Shown one piece after another: positions 33,295 to 42,114 of a DNA stretch of 64,000 nucleotides. Where the stretch lies: the NCBI RefSeq assembly GCF_037081675.1, contig NZ_JAZAQL010000003.1, positions 1 through 64,000 of the forward strand, written 5' to 3'. The DNA is from Halorubellus litoreus. GTDB lineage: Archaea > Halobacteriota > Halobacteria > Halobacteriales > Natrialbaceae. Both the position numbers and the translations under genes were made by a program. Below the pieces are notes generated by a model, which was not told the DNA's origin, made no database searches, and saw nothing but the letters and a program-made list of their open reading frames with translations. The first letter of the stretch is position 1. Each line of letters begins with the position of its first letter.

Positions 33295-34116
33295 TCAGTT
33301 CCGGACCTTCCGCATCCAGTCGTCGATGGCGTCCCGGTATCCGTGCTTGTCGACGGAGGGGAGCGGGTCGAGCGCGTTGAACTGCGAGACGACGGCGTCG
33401 CGAGCGCGCTCCTCGAGACCATCGGGGACGTGGTCGACGTCGGGGTCGCGTTTGTGCGCGACGAGGTCGTCGACGAGCGCGGGGTCACCGGCGTCGACGG
33501 CGTCGGCGAGCGCGTGCACGTCGGCCTCGACGTCCTCGTGCTCGAGGACGTACTGCGCGCCGAGCAGGCCGCGGTAGACGTGGAGGAACCGCTTCGCGCT
33601 CGGGTCGTAGCCCTCGGTCTTGCCGGGGTCGAGGTACTTGTAGTAGTTCGACTTCGCCATCCCGAGGTACGCGTGCGGGACGTTCATCGGGAGGTGCTCG
33701 CGGACGAGCGCGCGGAGCGCGTCCACCTCCAGGGGCATCCCGTTCATCACGACGGGGGCTTCGAGGACGAGTTCGACGACGTTGAAGTTCGCGTCGACGA
33801 GCAGCGAGCCGAAGTGCTTGAGTTCGTTGCTCTTCAGGTCGCAGTCGGCGTACGCCTCGAAGCCGTCGGTCGTCCCGTGCACGTTCACCGTCACGTCCGG
33901 ACGGGGCTCGCTGAGGTACGCGTACTCTTCGGCTGGGACGACGTGCACGCCGCGGACGTCGACGTCGCTGTCGGCGTCCGCGAACCCGAACAGGTGACTG
34001 CCGGCGATCGCGTAGAACCGCGGCTGGCGGCGGGTTCCCTTCGCGGCGACGGCGTCGGTGACGTAGTCCCGGATGGCTTCGGCGCTGTACCCGACGTCGA
34101 GCTCGTCGAACTCCAT
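33295..34116 (-). CDS. Predicted nucleotidyltransferase (COG3541-type)
   Basis: A 273-residue protein of the DNA-polymerase-beta-like superfamily. The active-site pattern is AIAGSHLFGFADADSDVDVRGV, with GS at 39-40 and Asp51/Asp53 as the metal pair, followed by the third-strand region. The length and the KSNYYKYLDPGKTEGYDPSAKRFLHVYRGLLGA helix region fit COG3541, stand-alone predicted nucleotidyltransferases of unknown substrate. They are often carried near mobile or toxin-like genes. It ends convergently with the DCC/Cys-rich gene. Start at the ATG 34116. Confidence 0.85.
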   Translation of the reverse strand: MEFDELDVGYSAEAIRDYVTDAVAAKGTRRQPRFYAIAGSHLFGFADADSDVDVRGVHVVPAEEYAYLSEPRPDVTVNVHGTTDGFEAYADCDLKSNELKHFGSLLVDANFNVVELVLEAPVVMNGMPLEVDALRALVREHLPMNVPHAYLGMAKSNYYKYLDPGKTEGYDPSAKRFLHVYRGLLGAQYVLEHEDVEADVHALADAVDAGDPALVDDLVAHKRDPDVDHVPDGLEERARDAVVSQFNALDPLPSVDKHGYRDAIDDWMRKVRN

Positions 34117-34578
34117 GTCCTATCACCTCGTCGCGACCCTGCTCGTGCCGGCCCGGGGCGTGGCACCGCCGACGGCGTCGACGGGCCGCGTCGGCGAGCG
34201 GCCGCGATGGTCGCGTCGTCTCCGAGTTCACGTCGCCTCCACGTCAGTGTGTCGTCGCCTCGGTACCACGGCACGCGGAGGGGAGCGACCGAGTGGTGTC
34301 GCGTCGGGACCGAGTGGTGTCGCGTCGGGACCGAGTGGTGTCGCGTCGGGACCGCGTGCTGGCGGGGTTCGGACGGGAGCACACAGATGGAGACCACTAC
34401 TCGTGGTGAGGCGGCGGAGAGCCGCCGAAAACCCCGGGCCGGACGAGTACCGCCAGTTCGGCGGGGGAAGCGGCAAGTTCGCCGGGGGAGCGGTCAGTTC
34501 GGTAACCGTAGAAACCTGTTATTGGCGCCTAGGAAAGGCTTAACGTCGTGAGGGCGCTACAACGGTTGAATTCAGGGT
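34117..34578. other. Intergenic stretch with short tandem repeat
   Basis: About 460 bases between divergent genes. Apart from the 21-bp repeat array no coding frame is convincing; frames through it are arginine/glycine-rich in every reading. Near the right end AAGGCTTAACG (34534-34544) is the likely promoter region of the TraB-like gene. Confidence 0.45.
34287..34354. repeat. 21-bp tandem repeat, three perfect copies plus 5 bases
   Basis: GACCGAGTGGTGTCGCGTCGG occurs three times in a row (34287-34307, 34308-34328, 34329-34349), then GACCG. No spacer and no palindrome, so it is not CRISPR. It lies in non-coding DNA. Confidence 0.9.
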
Positions 34579-35391
34579 ATGGGTGAACGGCTCTCTCGAG
34601 TCGTCGAGGCACTTGCGGCGTCGGGTGACCCGCGTCTCGACGACGACTACTGGCGGGTGGTGCCCGCGGCCGACGGCCGCGGTGCGGTGGTGCTGGTCGG
34701 GGTGGTCCACGACCATCCGGCGAGCGCGCACCGCGTCGCGTCCGTCGTCGCGGAAGCCGCTCCGGACGTACTGGCGCTCGAACTCCCGAATCTCGCGGTC
34801 CCGTACTTCGTGGGCCGGACCGCTCGCAGCGAGTCGCCCGCCGCCGGAGCGAGCGACGTCGAGGACGGCCACGCAGTGGCCGACGGCGGCCGGGCCGTGG
34901 ACAGCGTCGACGAGATGAGCGCCGCCATCGACGCGGCGGCGGCGGATGCGGACGTCGTCGGCGTCGACACGTTCACGTGGCGGTTCTGGCGCGCGTTCCT
35001 GGCGCGAGTCACCTCCGGGGAGGTCACTGCGTCCGCGGTTCGTGAGGCGCTCGAGGGCGTCGGCCGCGTCGTCTGGCGCGCGCTCTCGGTCCGGTACGGG
35101 TCGGAGGGTGGTCGGCCCGACGGCGACGGGAGCGAGTACGCGGTCGACGCCGCGGACGACCCGGTCGACCAGGCGGCCCACGAACGCTCGCACGTCTCCC
35201 GGAGCCGGTCGCTGCTCGGGGCCCTGGAGCGTCCCGCCGGCGACGTGCTGTTCGACGAGGCGCGCGAGGCCACGATGGCCGCGAACGTCGACGCGCTTCG
35301 GACGTCGGGGACGGTCGTCGCCGTCGTCGGACTGGCCCACCTCGACGCCGTCACCGACCAGTTGACGGACGTGGAGCGGACCGTCGACTGA
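34579..35391 (+). CDS. TraB/PrgY/GumN-family protein
   Basis: A 270-residue protein of the TraB superfamily, thought to be metal-dependent proteases or pheromone-binding proteins. The first GxxH motif is VLVGVVHDHPASA (His44). A PDVLALELPNLAVPYF segment follows, where the conserved Glu of the ExxR/LELD region sits. The late GxxH is VVGLAHLDAVTDQL. The core is mostly helical in between, with an acidic low-complexity insert (about 85-110). The membrane tail of longer haloarchaeal TraB proteins is absent, so this is a soluble short form. It converges with the PRC-barrel gene. Confidence 0.82.
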   Translation: MGERLSRVVEALAASGDPRLDDDYWRVVPAADGRGAVVLVGVVHDHPASAHRVASVVAEAAPDVLALELPNLAVPYFVGRTARSESPAAGASDVEDGHAVADGGRAVDSVDEMSAAIDAAAADADVVGVDTFTWRFWRAFLARVTSGEVTASAVREALEGVGRVVWRALSVRYGSEGGRPDGDGSEYAVDAADDPVDQAAHERSHVSRSRSLLGALERPAGDVLFDEAREATMAANVDALRTSGTVVAVVGLAHLDAVTDQLTDVERTVD

Positions 35392-35479
35392 CGAGGGGGT
35401 GGAACTGGACTGGACGGGAGAAGGGCCGAGGGCGGTTGCGCGGACGGTGGTCGTCCGACCGTGACGACCGGAGTCGCCG

Positions 35480-35722
35480 TCAGAAGCTGGACTTGAGGTG
35501 TATCTCGTCGCCCTGTATCTTGTCGACGTTGTCGTGCATGAGCGGGTACACCGTCTCGTTCTCGTCCTCCCAGCCGAGTTTACTCCGGATGGACCCCGAG
35601 AGGCCGGTGTCGACCCGCACGTGGGCCTCGTCGCCGGCTATCTTGTCGACTGTGCCGACCATGTCGCCGTCGGCGGTCATTACTTTCTTGCCTTCGTCGC
35701 TCGATTTGAATGCTCGTACCAT
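35480..35722 (-). CDS. PRC-barrel-like (DUF2171-type) small protein
   Basis: An 80-residue protein: VMTADGDMVGTVDKIAGDEAHVRVD, then an SIRSKLGWEDENETVYPLMHDNVDKI segment and a final strand DEIHLKSSF. The first strands follow the PRC-barrel pattern 'GxxVGxVxxVxGxxxxV'. Haloarchaea have many copies of this stand-alone type, proposed to aid RNA or chromosome partition functions; none is proven. The ATG at 35722 is chosen over an in-frame ATG 18 codons upstream, since the family begins there. Confidence 0.82.
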   Translation of the reverse strand: MVRAFKSSDEGKKVMTADGDMVGTVDKIAGDEAHVRVDTGLSGSIRSKLGWEDENETVYPLMHDNVDKIQGDEIHLKSSF

Positions 35723-36087
35723 TGTAGTATCCGTCGAGCGAGCGTCCCACCGAGGTTCGCTCGCTTGACGGTCCAACTGTGGCGAGCATCCCGCATCAAC
35801 ATACGCCAGTTACCGGAGGACGCCGTCTCGGTACGAACAGCTAACGATGGCAAGGGCAGGTATCGGCGGGCCAGTCGTCGCGTCGCGGCCAGTATCGGCT
35901 CGGCAACTGCCGGGGTGGTGCGAACGAGTCGGGTTCGCGAGCGCGTCCGTCCACTCGCTTTCCGAGGTCGGGTCGCGTCGGACGAGGGTGGGCGTCGAAC
36001 GTGTTCGCACGCGTGTCCACCGCGTTGGAACGCGCTCTTCCCCTTATGGGTATCACTCGGTAAGGTCGTCTCGTGGAGGAACCCAGA
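35723..36087. other. Intergenic stretch upstream of the nos operon
   Basis: About 365 bases with no convincing gene. CCTTATGGGTATCAC near 36042-36056 is the only AT-leaning segment and the best candidate for the halocyanin/nos promoter. GGAGGA at 36075-36080 is a Shine-Dalgarno site, so the operon mRNA has a leader, unlike most genes here. Confidence 0.4.
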
Positions 36088-36612
36088 ATGATGGACCGAC
36101 CGAGTCGACGCGACTTCGTTCGTATGGCTGCGGTGAGTACCGCCGTCGCGGTGGCCGGGTGTTCGAGCGGTTCCAGTACGTCGACGTCCGGCGGGGACGG
36201 TGATGGCGGCGACGGTGGGGATAGCGGAGACGGCGGGTCGACGTCGTCGAACGACGACGGCTCCGGGTCGAAGTGGACGCAGACGAGTACGGTCGACATG
36301 ACGGCGAGCCTGAAGTACGCGCCCAAGCGCATCGAGGTGGAGCAGGGGACGACGGTGACGTGGAAGAACACGGGGAACATCGGGCACACCGTCACCGCGT
36401 ACGAGGACGAGATCCCCGAGGACGCGTCGTACTTCGCGTCGGGCGGGTTCGACTCCCAGCAGGCCGCGGTCGACGGCTACAATAACGACAACGAGGGGAA
36501 CGTTCCGAAGGGCGAGTCCTACGAGTACACGTTCGAGACGAAAGGGACGTACAAGTACTACTGCGTGCCCCACGAGATGAACGGGATGGTCGGGTACGTG
36601 AAGGTCGTCTAA
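36088..36612 (+). CDS. Halocyanin-type blue copper lipoprotein
   Basis: A 174-residue electron carrier. Tat motif SRRDFVRMAA (RR at 7-8), lipobox VAVAGC (Cys25), then a Gly/Ser/Asp linker of about 45 residues. The cupredoxin domain has the type 1 copper ligands: His in IGHTVTAY, then Cys, His and Met in YYCVPHEMNGM. It should sit on the outer face of the membrane and pass electrons from the respiratory chain. It is 15 bases upstream of nosZ, so NosZ is the likely acceptor. The ATG at 36088 lies 7 bases after GGAGGA; an in-frame GTG at 36073 and the ATG at 36091 are alternatives. Confidence 0.92.
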   Translation: MMDRPSRRDFVRMAAVSTAVAVAGCSSGSSTSTSGGDGDGGDGGDSGDGGSTSSNDDGSGSKWTQTSTVDMTASLKYAPKRIEVEQGTTVTWKNTGNIGHTVTAYEDEIPEDASYFASGGFDSQQAAVDGYNNDNEGNVPKGESYEYTFETKGTYKYYCVPHEMNGMVGYVKVV

Positions 36613-36627
36613 GTGAGGTGACTCGAG

Positions 36628-38646
36628 ATGACGCAATCCTTCGACGACGACGGTGACGGTGCATCGACCGGTGACCTGGACGTGCCGGACCCGACCGAGG
36701 TGGTCGCCGAGCACGAGCGCGAGCTCGAGAGCGTGCTCGCGGAGGTCGAGGAACCGACTGGCGCGGACGACAGTCCGACGCTCGAACTCGCCGGGCTGCA
36801 ACTCGACCGGCGGGACTTCATGAAGGCGGGCGCGGCGACGGGCGCGATGACCGCGCTCGGTGGCTGCGTCGGCGGCCTCACCGACACCGGCGGTAGCGGC
36901 GCCGGGACCAGTAGCGGCGGTGGCGGGAAGTCGACCGCCGACCACAAGGTGCCGCCGGGCGAGCACGACGAGTACTACGGCTTCTGGTCGGGCGGTCATT
37001 CCGGCGAGATACGCGTGATCGGCATCCCGTCGATGCGCGTCCTCACCCGCATCCCGGTGTTCAACCCCGAGCCGGCGAAGGGCTACGGGTTCGACGACCA
37101 GTCAAAGCAGGTGCTGGAGGAAGGCGGCGGGTACTCGTGGGGCGACAACCACCATCCGGCGCTGTCGGAGACCGGCGGCGACTACGACGGCGAGTACCTG
37201 TTCGTGAACGACAAGGCGAACGGTCGCATCGCGCGCATCGACCTGAAGTACTTCGAGACGGACGCCATCCTCGACGTCCCGAACGTGCAGGCCGTTCACG
37301 GGTTCACCGTGCAGAGTCCGGACACCGAGTACATCTTCGGGAACGGCGAGTTCCGGACGCCCCTGCCCAACGACGGTCGCGACCTCGACAGCCCAGACAG
37401 CTACGAGTCGCTGTTCTCCGCGATCGACCCAGAGTCCATGGAGACGCAGTTCCAGGTGCGCGTGGACGGGAACCTCGACATCCTCGACACCGACAAGGAC
37501 GGTCGGTGGGCTATCGCGTCAGCGTACAACAGCGAGGAGGCCGTGACCATCTCGGGGATGACCCACGACGACCGCGACTACGTGAAGGCGTTCGACGTCC
37601 CCGCTATCGAGAAACTCGTCGAGCAGGGCAAGTACGACGAGGAAGTCAACGGCGTCCCCATCGTCGACGGGACGAAGGAGTCGCCACACAATAGCGGCTC
37701 GAATCCGATCGTTCGGTACGTGCCGACGCCGAAGAGCCCGCACTGCGTGGAGGTCGGGCCGAACGGGAAGTACGCGTTCGTCGCTGGGAAGCTCTCGCCG
37801 ACGGTGACGATGCTCGACATCGAGAAGTTGGGCGAGGTGGACGACCCAGCGGATGCGGTCGCGGGTCGGCCGAAGGTCGGTCTCGGGCCGCTGCATACGA
37901 CGTTCGACGGGAACGGGCACGCGTACACGAGCCTGTTCATCGACTCGCAGGTCGCGAAGTGGGACATCGAGAAGGCCGTCGAGGCCGAGACGGGGTCGAC
38001 CGAACCGATCCTCGAGAAGCAGGACGTCCACTACAACCCGGGGCACATCCAGGCGGTGGAGGCGATGACGACGGACCCGGACGGCGAGTGGCTCGTCAGC
38101 CTGAACAAGCTCTCGAAGGACCGCTTCCTGAACGTCGGCCCCATCCATCCGGACAACGACCAGCTCATCCACATCGGCGAGGGCGAGAAGGAGATGGAGG
38201 TCGTCGCCGACCATCCCGCGTATCCCGAGCCCCACGACTGCGTGTTCGCGCACAAGGACAAGATCAGCCCGAAGCGCGTGTACGACAAGGCCGACGTCGA
38301 CGGCGAGTTCGTCACCGAGTCTGCGAGCGGCGTGGAGCGCACCGGCGAGGAGTCGGTGAACGTGAAGCTGTCCGCGAAACGCTCGGAGTACGGGCTCGCG
38401 GACTTCACCGTGAAGGAGGGCGACGAGGTGACGATGACCGTGACGAACATCGAGGGCGTCGCGGACATCGTCCACGGCGTCGCGGTCCCCGAGCACGACG
38501 TGCACGTCGCGGTCGCGCCCCAGGACACCCGCGAGGCGACGTTCACGGTCGACGAACCCGGCGTGTACTGGATCTACTGCACGTACTTCTGTAGCGCGCT
38601 CCACCTGGAGATGCGCTCGCGGATGCTCGTCGAACCGCGCGACTGA
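36628..38646 (+). CDS. nosZ: Nitrous-oxide reductase
   Basis: A 672-residue NosZ that reduces N2O to N2 outside the membrane. The N-terminus is an acidic cytoplasmic stretch of about 55 residues, then a Tat motif DRRDFMKAG (RR at 61-62) and GGC at 78-80 that could act as lipobox. The seven-bladed propeller carries the CuZ histidines (for example DNHHPAL near 172, VHGFTV, SPHCVEV, PGHIQAV, EPHDCVF). The C-terminal CuA domain has CTYFCSALHLEM near 650-661 with both cysteines, His and Met. A Shine-Dalgarno GAGGTGA precedes the ATG. Its neighbours nosDFY and halocyanin confirm the role. Confidence 0.96.
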   Translation: MTQSFDDDGDGASTGDLDVPDPTEVVAEHERELESVLAEVEEPTGADDSPTLELAGLQLDRRDFMKAGAATGAMTALGGCVGGLTDTGGSGAGTSSGGGGKSTADHKVPPGEHDEYYGFWSGGHSGEIRVIGIPSMRVLTRIPVFNPEPAKGYGFDDQSKQVLEEGGGYSWGDNHHPALSETGGDYDGEYLFVNDKANGRIARIDLKYFETDAILDVPNVQAVHGFTVQSPDTEYIFGNGEFRTPLPNDGRDLDSPDSYESLFSAIDPESMETQFQVRVDGNLDILDTDKDGRWAIASAYNSEEAVTISGMTHDDRDYVKAFDVPAIEKLVEQGKYDEEVNGVPIVDGTKESPHNSGSNPIVRYVPTPKSPHCVEVGPNGKYAFVAGKLSPTVTMLDIEKLGEVDDPADAVAGRPKVGLGPLHTTFDGNGHAYTSLFIDSQVAKWDIEKAVEAETGSTEPILEKQDVHYNPGHIQAVEAMTTDPDGEWLVSLNKLSKDRFLNVGPIHPDNDQLIHIGEGEKEMEVVADHPAYPEPHDCVFAHKDKISPKRVYDKADVDGEFVTESASGVERTGEESVNVKLSAKRSEYGLADFTVKEGDEVTMTVTNIEGVADIVHGVAVPEHDVHVAVAPQDTREATFTVDEPGVYWIYCTYFCSALHLEMRSRMLVEPRD

Positions 38647-38767
38647 CCGCTCGCGTTCGCCGCCAGCGCGCTCGCCCGACCACTGATCGGGTCGGGCACA
38701 CGCCGCCGTGACCGCCGCACTCCGGAGCGGTCCGGCGCGAACCGAACTCCCCACGAGGTGATTCCCC

Positions 38768-39682
38768 ATGCAACTCCCGAGCATCGACGAGTTCCTCGAA
38801 CTCAGACGACTGCTGTGCGTGCTCGCAGCGGTGCTGTTCGTCGGCGCGCTCGCGTTCCCGATGTGGACCATCGAGGTGCACGCCGTCCAGTACCCCAACA
38901 CCGTGCTGCGAGTGGAACTGTTCGCGTACCCCCACGTCGCGGGCGACTACGTGGAGATGGCGCGATTGAACAAGTACATCGGGTTCTACTACCCGGACCC
39001 GGTGCTCGTCGAGCCGAACTTCGAGGTGCACGAGAACGCGGTCCGCGTCCCGGAGTGGTCGCTCGGGCCCGTCGCGTTCGTCGGGTGCGCGCTCGCCGGC
39101 GTCTTCGTCGCGGTGGCGCCGACCGAGCGCAAGCTCCGCGCGGGCCTGCTCGCGCAGGTCGTCGGGACGGTCGGCGTGTTCGGCGCGATGGTCGCGGACA
39201 TCCAGTACCGGCTCTACCAGGTCGGGCATTCGCTGGACCCGAACGCGCCCGTGATGGGCGTCGACGGGTTCACGCCGCCGCTGTTCGGCCAGTACTCCGT
39301 GGCGAACATCACGAGCTACTCGCGGTTCGGGCTCGGCGCGTACCTCTCGATGGTCGCCATCGCCGTGCTCGTGCTCGCGTACCGCTATCGCGATTCGACG
39401 GCGACGCCCCGCGACCTCGTCGTCGCCGCCGGCACCGCACGCCCCGTCCTGGGCACGCTGAAGCTCCTGCCGGTCGTCGACTACCCGCCCGAGGCACCCG
39501 GGAGCGACAGCTCGGCCGACGGTCGCGCTCCGGGCAGCGGCGACGAACCGGTCGCCGTCGACGGCTTCGGCGACGGCGAAGATCCCGAACGCGTCGAGCG
39601 CCCGACGGGGCGTCGTCCGCGCGACGCCGATGGCGCACCGGGACGGGACCGCGGCGGTCGCGGTGGCGTCGGAGGTGACTGA
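38768..39682 (+). CDS. Nos-cluster integral membrane protein, function unknown
   Basis: A 304-residue protein between nosZ and nosD. It has about four hydrophobic segments: residues 15-35, 100-120 (PVAFVGCALAGVFVAV), 128-147 and 195-215. A long outward loop (about 36-98) is rich in aromatic residues and includes YIGFYYPDPVLVEPNFEVHENAVRVPEWSLG. The C-terminal 70 residues are acidic and disordered. Proteins with this layout recur in haloarchaeal nos operons and may take part in electron or copper delivery, perhaps replacing NosR or NosL. That is inference from position. The ATG follows GAGGTGATTCCCC. Confidence 0.75.
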   Translation: MQLPSIDEFLELRRLLCVLAAVLFVGALAFPMWTIEVHAVQYPNTVLRVELFAYPHVAGDYVEMARLNKYIGFYYPDPVLVEPNFEVHENAVRVPEWSLGPVAFVGCALAGVFVAVAPTERKLRAGLLAQVVGTVGVFGAMVADIQYRLYQVGHSLDPNAPVMGVDGFTPPLFGQYSVANITSYSRFGLGAYLSMVAIAVLVLAYRYRDSTATPRDLVVAAGTARPVLGTLKLLPVVDYPPEAPGSDSSADGRAPGSGDEPVAVDGFGDGEDPERVERPTGRRPRDADGAPGRDRGGRGGVGGD

Positions 39683-39683
39683 G

Positions 39684-41147
39684 ATGCCCTCGTGGAGCAT
39701 CGCCGCTCGCGTTCCCCCCGTCGACGTCCTGGTCGAACGCGGGTTCGCGGTCGCCGCGGTCGTCGCGGTCGCGGCGCTCGTCGTCGTCGGCGCGGTCGCG
39801 CCGGCCGTGACGGGCGCGAGCGGGGCCCCCCAGATGGCGACCGGTGGCGTCGAGGACCGAGCGGCGAGCCATCCGCCGCTCGCGTACGACGCGCCCGTCG
39901 AGGAGCGCGACGTGGACTTCGACCCGCCGACGCGCGACGGCGAGGTCCGCGTCGACGGCGAGCGCTTCGAGACGCTCGCGGCCGCGCTCGACGCCGCGAC
40001 GCCGGGGGCGACCGTCGTCGTGGACGGCGTCGTCGAGGGGAACGTCACCGTCACGACGCCGAACGTGACGATACGGAGCGCCGACGGCGGTTGGGGGGTC
40101 GTCGACGGCCACGGGAGCGGTGACGTGCTCACCATCGAGGCCGACGACGTCACGGTCTCGCGGCTCTGGGTCCGGAACTCGGGGCGCGACGCCGCCGGGA
40201 ACGACGCCGGCGTCTGGATAGCGGGCGACGACGTCGTCGTCCGCGACAGTCGCGTCACCGAAACCACGTTCGGCGTCTGGGTCGACGGCACGAGCGGCGC
40301 CGTGGTCGCGAACACGACCATCGTCGGCCGCGACCAGGTCGCCGACCGCGCCGAACGCGGGAACGGGATCCAGCTCTGGCGCGCCGAGGACGCTCGCGTC
40401 CGCGACAACCGCATCACGGACGCTCGCGACGGCATCTACTACTCGTGGGCGAGCGACGTGGTCGCGACCGGGAACGCGCTCTGGGACCTCCGGTACGGCG
40501 TCCACTACATGTACAGCGACGACTGCGTCCTCAGGGAGAACGCCGCGTTCGGGAACGACGTCGGGTACGCGCTCATGGTCAGCGAGGACCTCGTCATCGC
40601 GAACAACACCGCCGTGAACAACACCGGGCGGTCGGGGCACGGCCTGATGGTGAAGTCCATCGACGACTCCACCATCACCGGGAATCACCTCGTGGGGAAC
40701 GACAGGGGCCTGTTCGTGTACAACTCGCTGCACAACGAGCTCGCGTACAACCTCGTGCTCGCGAACGACGTCGGCGTGCACCTCTCGGCGGGCAGCACGG
40801 ACGAGCGCGTGCATCACAACTCGTTCGTCGACAACCGCGACCCGGTGCTGGCGGACGTCGGCGAACACGTCGTCTGGAACGAGTCCGCGGGGAACTACTG
40901 GGCGGACGCGACCGTGCGTGACGTCGACGACGACGGCGTGAGCGAGGTCCGGCATCGACCCGAGGGACTCGTCGACAGCCTGGCGCGCGAGCACCCGCTC
41001 GTCGCGGTGTTCGCGCGCTCGCCCGCGGTCGGCGTGCTCGAGCTCGCGGAGAGCCAGGTGCCGCTCGTCCGCTCGCCGGGCGTGGTCGACGAACGACCGC
41101 TCGCGACGCCGGTTCACGACTGGAGGCGATACTATGATCGAGATTAG
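39684..41147 (+). CDS. nosD: NosD, copper-site maturation protein
   Basis: A 487-residue exported protein with one N-terminal hydrophobic segment (about 20-45) acting as signal or anchor. A right-handed beta-helix follows with many short NosD/CASH repeats, such as VTVSRLWVRNSG, VVVRDSRVTETTFGVWV, GIYYSWASDVVATGNAL and GVHYMYSDDCVLREN. NosD works with the NosFY ABC transporter and, in bacteria, NosL to build the CuZ site of NosZ. The ATG at 39684 follows a strong GGAGGTGA at 39671-39678. Its 3' end overlaps nosF by 14 bases. Confidence 0.93.
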   Translation: MPSWSIAARVPPVDVLVERGFAVAAVVAVAALVVVGAVAPAVTGASGAPQMATGGVEDRAASHPPLAYDAPVEERDVDFDPPTRDGEVRVDGERFETLAAALDAATPGATVVVDGVVEGNVTVTTPNVTIRSADGGWGVVDGHGSGDVLTIEADDVTVSRLWVRNSGRDAAGNDAGVWIAGDDVVVRDSRVTETTFGVWVDGTSGAVVANTTIVGRDQVADRAERGNGIQLWRAEDARVRDNRITDARDGIYYSWASDVVATGNALWDLRYGVHYMYSDDCVLRENAAFGNDVGYALMVSEDLVIANNTAVNNTGRSGHGLMVKSIDDSTITGNHLVGNDRGLFVYNSLHNELAYNLVLANDVGVHLSAGSTDERVHHNSFVDNRDPVLADVGEHVVWNESAGNYWADATVRDVDDDGVSEVRHRPEGLVDSLAREHPLVAVFARSPAVGVLELAESQVPLVRSPGVVDERPLATPVHDWRRYYDRD

Positions 41148-42114
41148 GAACGTCACGAAGGCGTACGGCGACGTGGTGGCGCTCGACGGCGCGTCGATGT
41201 CCGTCGACGAGGGAGCGACGGTCGGACTCGTCGGGACGAACGGTGCTGGGAAGACGACGCTGTTCCGCCTGCTCGTCGGGCACGCGACGCCCGACGACGG
41301 GACGGTCCGGGTCGCCGGGCGCGAACCGACCGAAGGGCCCGCGCTCCGCGAGCGCGTCGGGTTCGTCCCCGAGGACGCGGCGTTCGACCCGCGGCTCACC
41401 GGCCGTGAGGTCCTCGAGCTGCACGCGCGCCTCCGCGGCGTCCCGGGCGACGACCGGGCGGAGCGCGTCGAGCGCGTGCTCGCGACGGTCGGCCTCGCCG
41501 ACGCCGCGGACCGCCGCGTCGAGGGATACTCGAACGGGATGACCCAGCGGCTCGCGGTCGGGACCGCGCTCGTCCGCCGTCCGGCCGTCCTCCTGCTGGA
41601 CGAACCGACCGCCGCGCTGGACCCGCGCGGCGTCGAGGCGCTGCATCGGGTCGTCGACCGCATCCGCGAACGCACGAGCACCACCATCGTCGTCTCCAGT
41701 CACGTCCTCGACGAGGTCGACCGGCTCTGCGAGCGCGTCGTCGTCCTCGACGACGGCCGGGTGCAGGCGCGCGGGTCGGTCGCGGACCTCGCGACTGACG
41801 CTGCCGACGCCGTCGAGGTGCGCTTGCGGCCGGTGGACGGCGACGCGCGTCGCGCCGCCCACGACGCCGTCAGGGACGCGATAGCCGACGCGCCGTCGGA
41901 CGGCGCGGTCGAGTCCCGCGGCTGTACGCTCGTCGTCGAGTGCCACCGGGCGGTCGCGTTCGACGTCGTTGCGGCGGCCCGTGACGCCGCCGCGCTCGAC
42001 GGGTTCGAGGTCGAGGAGCCAGGGCTCGAGGACGCGTTCGCGGCCGCGGTCGACGACGCTGCGATGGTCGACGACCCCGCAGTCGCGACGACGAACGGAG
42101 GTGATCGTGCGTGA
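41134..42114 (+). CDS. nosF: NosF, ABC ATPase for NosZ maturation
   Basis: A 326-residue ABC ATPase. Walker A GTNGAGKTT is near 37, then Q-loop VGFVPEDAAFD, signature YSNGMTQRLAVG, Walker B AVLLLDEPTAALDP and the switch His in VSSHVLDEVD. A C-terminal accessory domain of about 100 residues has a Glu/Asp/Ala-rich ending. It drives the NosDFY complex that inserts or rebuilds the copper-sulfide cluster. It starts inside the end of nosD and overlaps nosY by four bases, so the three are translationally coupled. Confidence 0.93.
   Translation: MIEIRNVTKAYGDVVALDGASMSVDEGATVGLVGTNGAGKTTLFRLLVGHATPDDGTVRVAGREPTEGPALRERVGFVPEDAAFDPRLTGREVLELHARLRGVPGDDRAERVERVLATVGLADAADRRVEGYSNGMTQRLAVGTALVRRPAVLLLDEPTAALDPRGVEALHRVVDRIRERTSTTIVVSSHVLDEVDRLCERVVVLDDGRVQARGSVADLATDAADAVEVRLRPVDGDARRAAHDAVRDAIADAPSDGAVESRGCTLVVECHRAVAFDVVAAARDAAALDGFEVEEPGLEDAFAAAVDDAAMVDDPAVATTNGGDRA

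Noticed and set aside
34287..34354. CRISPR or integration repeat
   Set aside because: Direct 21-bp units without spacers, and no cas or integrase gene anywhere in the window.
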